28,247 bases of DNA, taken from NCBI GenBank assembly GCA_002423705.1, contig DINW01000071.1:175-28421 (forward strand). Reading direction: 5' to 3'. A model generated the notes under the pieces. That model was not told the DNA's origin, did not search any database, and saw nothing but the letters and a program-made list of their open reading frames with translations. Source of the stretch: Clostridium sp. UBA5530. Its GTDB lineage: Bacteria > Bacillota > Clostridia > Clostridiales > Clostridiaceae. The position numbers were made by a program, and so were the translations under genes. Positions 24,211 through 28,247 of this stretch are shown one piece after another (position 1 is the first letter of the stretch; every line of letters begins with the position of its first letter).

Positions 24211-25153
24211 ATGTATTCCTCCTAAGTATCATGTACAAAAACACTATACTTCCAATCACTCCAACCGTAAGTCCTATTGGAAGTTCATATGGATATATAA
24301 TAACTCTGCCTATCATATCACATACTAAAACAAATAAAGCCCCAAACAAAGCAGTATGCCATATGCTGTCTTTGACATTATCTCCCCTATAAAGGGATAC
24401 TATATTAGGCACTATAAGACCAATGAATGGTATGCTTCCTGCTGTTATCACTACCATCACCGTAACTAAGGCTATAATTATAAGTCCTATATTTACTACT
24501 TTCTTATAGTCTAGTCCCAAGTTCTTTGCAAAATCTTCTCCCATAGCTGCCACAGTAAATTTATTTGCATATAACACAGCAATTAGTATAAGGGGAATGC
24601 TTAAATATAATAGCTCGTAGTTGCCCTTTAGTATCATAGAGAAATTGCCTTGAGTCCATGAATTCACACTTTGTAATAGATCAAATTTATACCCTAAAAA
24701 TGTGGTAACAGCTCCAACTACATTTCCAAACATTATGCCAACTAGAGGTACAAATATTATATTTTTTATCTTCAACTTTCTTAAAAATGTCATGAAGAGA
24801 AAGGTCCCCCCTAAAGCAAAAAGAAAGGAAATCATTGTTTTTTGCATAACTCCTGCACTTGGAAGAAATATCATTGTAACCAATATTCCAAGTTGAGCGA
24901 AGTCTATTGTAGCTCCTGTGGTAGGTGATACAAATTTGTTTTGACTTATCTGCTGCATTATAAGTCCACATATGCTCATTCCCATCCCCGCTACTAATAT
25001 ACTTATTAGTCGAGGTACTCTGCTTATTATCATTACTTGTAAGTTTTCCATATGTCCCTGTAATATGCTTATAATACTTATATCCTTTGCTCCTAAAAAT
25101 AAAGATATAAAGGATAAAATCACCAGCACTATAAGCAAATACCTTTTCTTCAT
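24200..25153 (-). CDS. yclN: Siderophore-iron ABC permease, first subunit
   Basis: A 317-residue FecCD-family permease, first gene of the operon. Motifs include 'SRVPRLISILVAGMGMSICG', 'QQISQNKFVSPTTGA', 'MGEDFAKNLGLDYKKV' and 'GSIPFIGLIVPNI'. The version NKFVSPTT (rather than NPLADP) fits the YclN/CeuB branch. The SD AAGGAGGAATCCT precedes the ATG. A promoter overlapping Fur-box-like sites lies 50-90 bases upstream, so induction by iron starvation is likely. Confidence 0.92.
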   Translation of the reverse strand: MKKRYLLIVLVILSFISLFLGAKDISIISILQGHMENLQVMIISRVPRLISILVAGMGMSICGLIMQQISQNKFVSPTTGATIDFAQLGILVTMIFLPSAGVMQKTMISFLFALGGTFLFMTFLRKLKIKNIIFVPLVGIMFGNVVGAVTTFLGYKFDLLQSVNSWTQGNFSMILKGNYELLYLSIPLILIAVLYANKFTVAAMGEDFAKNLGLDYKKVVNIGLIIIALVTVMVVITAGSIPFIGLIVPNIVSLYRGDNVKDSIWHTALFGALFVLVCDMIGRVIIYPYELPIGLTVGVIGSIVFLYMILRRNTYAT

Positions 25154-25194
25154 AGGATTCCTCCTTGATCAATGATTGTTCATAATTTTTATCT

Positions 25195-25242
25195 TGATAA
25201 TCATTTGTTATTGAAATTAATTCTCATTTAGTTTATCACCAA
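25195..25242 (-). promoter_or_regulatory. Promoter with Fur-box-like sites
   Basis: On the minus strand TTGGTG (25237-25242), a 17-base spacer and TAATTT (25214-25219) form a candidate promoter. TGAGAATTAATTTCA (25226-25212) matches the 7-1-7 Fur consensus TGATAATNATTATCA at 11 of 14 positions and covers the -10. A second partial site, TGATAATCATT on the plus strand (25195-25205), lies just downstream. Confidence 0.6.
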
Positions 25243-25284
25243 AGTTTCCTCTTGTCTACTGTTATTTTAAGGATTTATTTGGTA

Positions 25285-25366
25285 CTATGTGTATGCTGTA
25301 TCATAGCACTCAACTATTCTAGGCTGAAGGTAATAGTTGCTACCAAACTAAATAAGTTCAACTAAC
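25285..25366. repeat. Dispersed intergenic repeat, diverged copy D
   Basis: This aligns with copy B through CTATGTGTATGCTGTA, GGCTGAAGGTAA, AGTTGCTACC and AATAAGTTCAACTAA. It differs in the middle, where CAACTAT/ATAGTTG forms a hairpin of its own. It runs into the perfect palindrome at 25354-25400. Confidence 0.5.
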
Positions 25367-25400
25367 AATTTGGATAGAGTCCAAATTGTTAGTTGAACTT
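25354..25400 (-). terminator. 21-bp perfect palindrome or terminator after the DUF523/DUF1722 gene
   Basis: A 21-bp perfect stem (25354-25374 with 25380-25400) has a 5-base loop. The stem base overlaps the stop codon at 25400-25402. There is no real T run on the minus strand (AAGTTCAAC ... AACTTATTTAG), so it may be a repeat-borne hairpin rather than a strict terminator. A degraded version is in copy B (26468-26512). Confidence 0.5.
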
Positions 25401-26371
25401 TATATACCTTTTCCTGAATCTGTAACTTCTATAAGATCACTTGGAAAAGCCTCAAATATTTTTTGCTCTAAAAGATATTGATTTTGAAATCTTATAACCC
25501 ATGATTTTATTACGGCTAGTGGAACAGAAAATGGTATCTTCTTATTCTGATATTTTTCTAAATTATCTAAGAAAAAGGCCTTTTCCTCCTTTGACAAATC
25601 TTTTGAAAAATACCCCAAAAGGTGCAATAGCATATTCACATTTCTCTTAGTACTGGGAGCTACAGCCAAGGCTCTATAAAGAAGTTCCTTGTATTGGTCA
25701 AGACTTTCACCTATATTTTCTCTTGTGGCAACTGCCACTATTTTGCCCAATTCTTTTTGTTTAGAAGGACTATATGCCATTAGAAGATATTTATATTGAC
25801 TTTGAAATCTTATAAGGCTATTTACTGATTTTTCTTCTTCAACTTCATTAAAATAGAAAGAGGCAAAAACCCTTGTCAAAAAGTGTTCTCTTATATTGAA
25901 ATTAGTCAACCTTCCTTCATCCTCTATAGCAATAGTTCTATAGTTATCCATAACCTTTTGTGCAAAAATACCACTTGTTTTCTTTGGAAGTTGAGGAGAT
26001 TTTCCTATTGCACTATAAGTCTTTACATCCTTTATTCCACAGGAAGGTGATCTGCCTTTTAATATTACACCGTTAAGCTTAACCATGGTTATTTTATCAA
26101 TAAACTCCTTAGAAAAGCTCTCCATACTTTCCGTTAAATCTTCTCCGCTCTTAGAGCATAATAATGAATACCTATCCCCATTATAAACCAATCTTAAAGC
26201 TTCTCTTGGTGTAGGCAATCCAATGGCCTGTTCTGGGCACACCGTTATGATGTTTACATACTCCCTTAACTTAATTATAAATGGGTTTTTTATCATAGCT
26301 CCATCATATCGACAAGGTTCTATTTCAATGCACTTACTGAGCAATATAGTTGGTTTTTTTATTTCTTCCAT
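25400..26371 (-). CDS. DUF523 (TudS-like) and DUF1722 fusion protein
   Basis: A 323-residue protein with DUF523 at about 8-150 and DUF1722 at about 190-305. DUF523 includes TudS, a thiouracil desulfidase that uses a [4Fe-4S] cluster bound by three cysteines. Here the candidate ligands are Cys14 and Cys20 (SKCIEIEPCRYDG) and Cys111 (RSPSCG), with 'LPTPREALRL' between. The C-terminal part shows the 'YKYLLMAYSPSKQKELGKIVA' block typical of DUF1722 (YbgA). The fused form is known in many bacteria. Desulfuration of thiolated bases is possible but not shown for this form. The SD GGAGG precedes the ATG. Confidence 0.88.
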   Translation of the reverse strand: MEEIKKPTILLSKCIEIEPCRYDGAMIKNPFIIKLREYVNIITVCPEQAIGLPTPREALRLVYNGDRYSLLCSKSGEDLTESMESFSKEFIDKITMVKLNGVILKGRSPSCGIKDVKTYSAIGKSPQLPKKTSGIFAQKVMDNYRTIAIEDEGRLTNFNIREHFLTRVFASFYFNEVEEEKSVNSLIRFQSQYKYLLMAYSPSKQKELGKIVAVATRENIGESLDQYKELLYRALAVAPSTKRNVNMLLHLLGYFSKDLSKEEKAFFLDNLEKYQNKKIPFSVPLAVIKSWVIRFQNQYLLEQKIFEAFPSDLIEVTDSGKGI

Positions 26372-26398
26372 AATTTCCTACCTCCTATTACATATTAA

Positions 26399-26512
26399 TC
26401 TGATGTCTACCTGCTATAACCCTCCACCCTCTTTGGGCTGGAGTTAACACCAGCTACGACCCTAGATAAGTTCAACTAATAATTTGGGTGGAATCCAAAT
26501 TAAGTTTCACTT
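26399..26512. repeat. Dispersed intergenic repeat, copy B with palindrome
   Basis: This starts TCTGATGTCTACCTGC, has the core CCACCCTCTTTGGGCTGG with the small hairpin GCTGG/CCAGC, and ends CCTAGATAAGTTCAACTAA. The following bases to 26512 are a decayed version of the palindrome seen perfect at 25354-25400. Copy C begins 116 bases after the start of copy B. Confidence 0.65.
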
Positions 26513-26514
26513 AA

Positions 26515-26551
26515 TCTGATGTCTACATGCTGTAACTCTCCACCCTCTTTT
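26515..26551. repeat. Dispersed intergenic repeat, partial copy C
   Basis: TCTGATGTCTACATGC followed by CTCCACCCTCTTT repeats the first 37 bases of copy B in direct orientation. It is cut off 15 bases before the stop codon of the minus-strand gene ending at 26567. Confidence 0.65.
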
Positions 26552-26566
26552 GATTCTTCACCCTAA

Positions 26567-27397
26567 TTACTTTTGCCAGTATTTTGGTTTCTCTAACTGG
26601 AATGGTAGCTTGGTTTCTCTATCTCCTATAGCAGCATTTATCTGATACTGAGTCAAAAATATACTTTCTTTTAAGTTCGCACCTCTAATATCCATATCTC
26701 TAGTATCCGCTCCTATAAAATTAGTACCACTTAAATTATTCCCTCTTAAGTCTGCTGCTATTAATAATGCGCCACTGAAATCTGCTCCAATTAAATTAGT
26801 TCTTCTAAGATTGGCTCCCATGAAGTCTTTAGTACTTTTTAACTTTCTTGAATGCATAATTTTATATTTTTGTGTTATTAAGTCACTAGACTTTCTTAGA
26901 AGTTTATTGACTTTGCTTCTATGATTTGTTAAATCTAAATTTATAAGATCCTTTGTACTAAAATTAGTAATTTTCTCAGTTTCAGTTATCATTAATTTAA
27001 GTTCTTCCCTCAATGAGTAAGTCTCTTCCCATACAAGAGCCTCTGTAAGATACCACTGCATTTCTTTTAGTTGTCTTATAACTAAAAAAACCTGAAACAT
27101 TCCCTCTGAGTTTTCAGGCTCTTTCATCCAATTCCTGTCTCCATAGCTTTCTTGAGCTACCTTCTGCCCGGCACCAAAACAGTCATAGGAAGTACACCCC
27201 TTAAGGCCCTTATCTCTTAAAATCTTATGTATAGAACAGGTAAAATCTGATTGCAAATTTATACATGGCTGTCCTGCTACCTTATCTATAGGAAACCCTT
27301 CACACTTAGAGAAGTATAATGCAACACAGCAAAATCCAAAACACTGGTCGCATTTAATTTTTAAATCTTCAAAGATTTTTTTATCTACATGTACCAT
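26567..27397 (-). CDS. Pentapeptide-repeat protein with Cys-rich N-terminus
   Basis: A 276-residue soluble protein. The first 73 residues carry nine cysteines (16, 19, 23, 24, 32, 45, 54, 68, 73), an arrangement suited to a metal or Fe-S site, similar to YkgJ-like zinc/iron-chelating domains. A helical middle part (about 95-185) leads to pentapeptide repeats at 191-248 (A(D/N)Lxx: 'GANLRRTNLIGADFSGALLI'). Pentapeptide repeats form a right-handed square helix; some mimic DNA and protect gyrase. With about 12 repeats this one is short for that role. The SD AAGGAG lies 8 bases before the ATG. The function of the combination is unknown. Confidence 0.85.
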   Translation of the reverse strand: MVHVDKKIFEDLKIKCDQCFGFCCVALYFSKCEGFPIDKVAGQPCINLQSDFTCSIHKILRDKGLKGCTSYDCFGAGQKVAQESYGDRNWMKEPENSEGMFQVFLVIRQLKEMQWYLTEALVWEETYSLREELKLMITETEKITNFSTKDLINLDLTNHRSKVNKLLRKSSDLITQKYKIMHSRKLKSTKDFMGANLRRTNLIGADFSGALLIAADLRGNNLSGTNFIGADTRDMDIRGANLKESIFLTQYQINAAIGDRETKLPFQLEKPKYWQK

Positions 27398-27485
27398 ACT
27401 AATTCTCCTTATATCCTAATTTAACAGCTCCTTATATTATATCAGACTGCTATATTTTAGGGTATATAAGTAATAACCTATTATA

Positions 27486-27514
27486 TTGATAAAATATACG
27501 TATTTTACTAATGT
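27486..27514 (+). promoter_or_regulatory. Candidate promoter of the chrA pair
   Basis: TTGATA (27486-27491), a 17-base spacer and TAATGT (27509-27514) resemble a SigA promoter. The spacer contains a near-palindrome around TACGTA (27496-27502) that might bind a regulator. It lies 64 bases upstream of the ATG at 27579. Confidence 0.45.
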
Positions 27515-27578
27515 TAATTCGCCTTTTATACTGTTAAGGTGATGTTAATAAAATTTACGAGACAAGGAGAATAGATTA

Positions 27579-28178
27579 ATGGAAGATAGAAAAAAAAGTA
27601 TAAACTTTAAAATACTATGGCAGTTGTTTAAAGCTACCTTTGTCCTTAGTGCTTTCACCTTTGGTGGTGGATTTGTAATAGTATCTCTTATGAAGAAAAA
27701 ATTTGTGGAAGAATTAAAGTGGTTAGATGAGAGTGAAATGCTAGACATTACAGCAATAGCTCAATCCTCTCCAGGACCTATCCCTATAAATGCATCGGTT
27801 ATCCTGGGCTATAGAATGCAAGGAATTTTAGGATCAGTAGTTGCAGTTTTAGGTACCTCCATACCACCTATAGCAATCATATCCATTATTTCTATATTTT
27901 ATGTTAAATTTAGAGAAAGTACGGTTATTGCTACGGCTCTAATGGTGATGCGTGCTGGAGTAGCTGCTGTTATATGTGATGTTGTGATAAATCTAGCCAA
28001 AAATGTGGTTAAAACTAAAAACTCTTTATATATAATTTTAATGATTGTGACTTTTGTAATGACATATGTAATGGGAATCAGTGCAATGACAGTAATTCTT
28101 CTTTGTATTGCTGTAGGCATAGCTAATCTTTTCATAGATATAAAAAAGTCTAAAATTAAATTAGAAAGGGGGGCATAA
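27579..28178 (+). CDS. chrA: Chromate transporter, first half (split ChrA)
   Basis: A 199-residue membrane protein with one CHR domain, about half the size of the long ChrA. It has 'FTFGGGFVIVSLM' (residues 27-39) and 'AQSSPGPIPINASVILGYRMQG' (61-82), the two conserved CHR blocks, and about five to six hydrophobic segments. ChrA proteins export chromate by proton-coupled antiport; in anaerobes the natural anion may differ. The SD AAGGAG precedes the ATG. The second CHR gene starts one base after its stop, so the two halves should form a heterodimer. Confidence 0.9.
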   Translation: MEDRKKSINFKILWQLFKATFVLSAFTFGGGFVIVSLMKKKFVEELKWLDESEMLDITAIAQSSPGPIPINASVILGYRMQGILGSVVAVLGTSIPPIAIISIISIFYVKFRESTVIATALMVMRAGVAAVICDVVINLAKNVVKTKNSLYIILMIVTFVMTYVMGISAMTVILLCIAVGIANLFIDIKKSKIKLERGA

Positions 28179-28179
28179 T

Positions 28180-28247
28180 ATGAGTACTATTGGATTATTA
28201 TTTTTAAGTTTCATAAAGGTTGGGCTATTTAGTGTAGGAGGAGGCTA
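28180..28247 (+). CDS. chrA: Chromate transporter, second half (partial)
   Basis: ATG at 28180 with the SD AAAGGGGGG upstream opens a frame that runs off the window: 22 complete codons beginning MSTIGLLFLSFIKVGLFSVG, then GG. This is the usual start of the second short CHR protein, with the FSVGGG block matching FTFGGG in the first half. Confidence 0.8.
   Translation, partial: MSTIGLLFLSFIKVGLFSVGGG

Noticed and set aside
24687..25172. 161-codon minus-strand ORF
   Set aside because: It lies out of frame inside the first iron permease gene, is rich in Tyr, Lys and Ser, and has no family motif.
26399..26551. Possible CRISPR-like array in copies B and C
   Set aside because: Only two direct copies with 116-base spacing, one truncated, no cas genes, and the unit itself is much longer than a CRISPR repeat.
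27545..27748. 67-codon minus-strand ORF
   Set aside because: Antisense to the start of chrA and low-complexity Ser/Phe/Asn; a shadow frame.

Overview
The window is AT-rich, with Shine-Dalgarno (SD) sequences of the AGGAGG type, some TTG/GTG starts and many U-tailed hairpin terminators. Its genes (YtrA-type GntR regulator, YclNOPQ-like iron uptake, SEDS protein, Csp, split ChrA) point to a low-GC Firmicute, most likely Clostridium or a close relative. Family names were recognised by eye from motifs; no database search was run. No rRNA, tRNA, CRISPR array or intact insertion sequence was found.

Layout. (1) 1-149: unassigned, possibly structured DNA ending in a bidirectional terminator. (2) 150-3733, minus: two tandem ABC-2 transporter modules. 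The second carries its own YtrA-like GntR repressor, a near-consensus promoter and an operator-like repeat. (3) 3869-7025: an anchored Asp-box (BNR) repeat protein, a DUF6143-like protein and an unrecognised lipoprotein. (4) 7144-7341, minus: cold-shock protein with a long leader. (5) 7589-11131, minus: an operon of VTC-type polyphosphate polymerase, DUF4956 membrane protein and a large beta-helix lipoprotein, probably a surface or polymer system. (6) 11261-14631, minus: TauE/SafE permease, ABC exporter and an unknown membrane protein. Between the last two lies a leader-peptide attenuator. (7) 14767-15909, plus: RodA-like SEDS protein. (8) 16009-18593, minus: AraC/GyrI-like regulator, double-GNAT protein and an unknown membrane protein. 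(9) 18724-21260: a radical SAM protein with a sliding-clamp motif, a MazG-like pyrophosphohydrolase, a GNAT enzyme with a frame remnant behind it, and a truncated secreted protein. (10) 21512-25153, minus: a complete siderophore-iron ABC operon behind a Fur-box promoter. (11) 25400-28247: a TudS-like DUF523/DUF1722 protein, a Cys-rich pentapeptide-repeat protein and the start of a split chromate transporter.

The most interesting item is at 13872-14000. A 13-codon open frame with its own SD ends inside an RNA segment that can form either of two mutually exclusive hairpins, just upstream of an ABC exporter. This is the architecture of ribosome-mediated attenuation of drug-efflux genes. The second is a family of about 80-bp intergenic repeats, often next to long palindromes, found behind three minus-strand genes between 21.4 and 26.6 kb. 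Most genes are on the minus strand, in short operons with overlapping or closely spaced start and stop codons.
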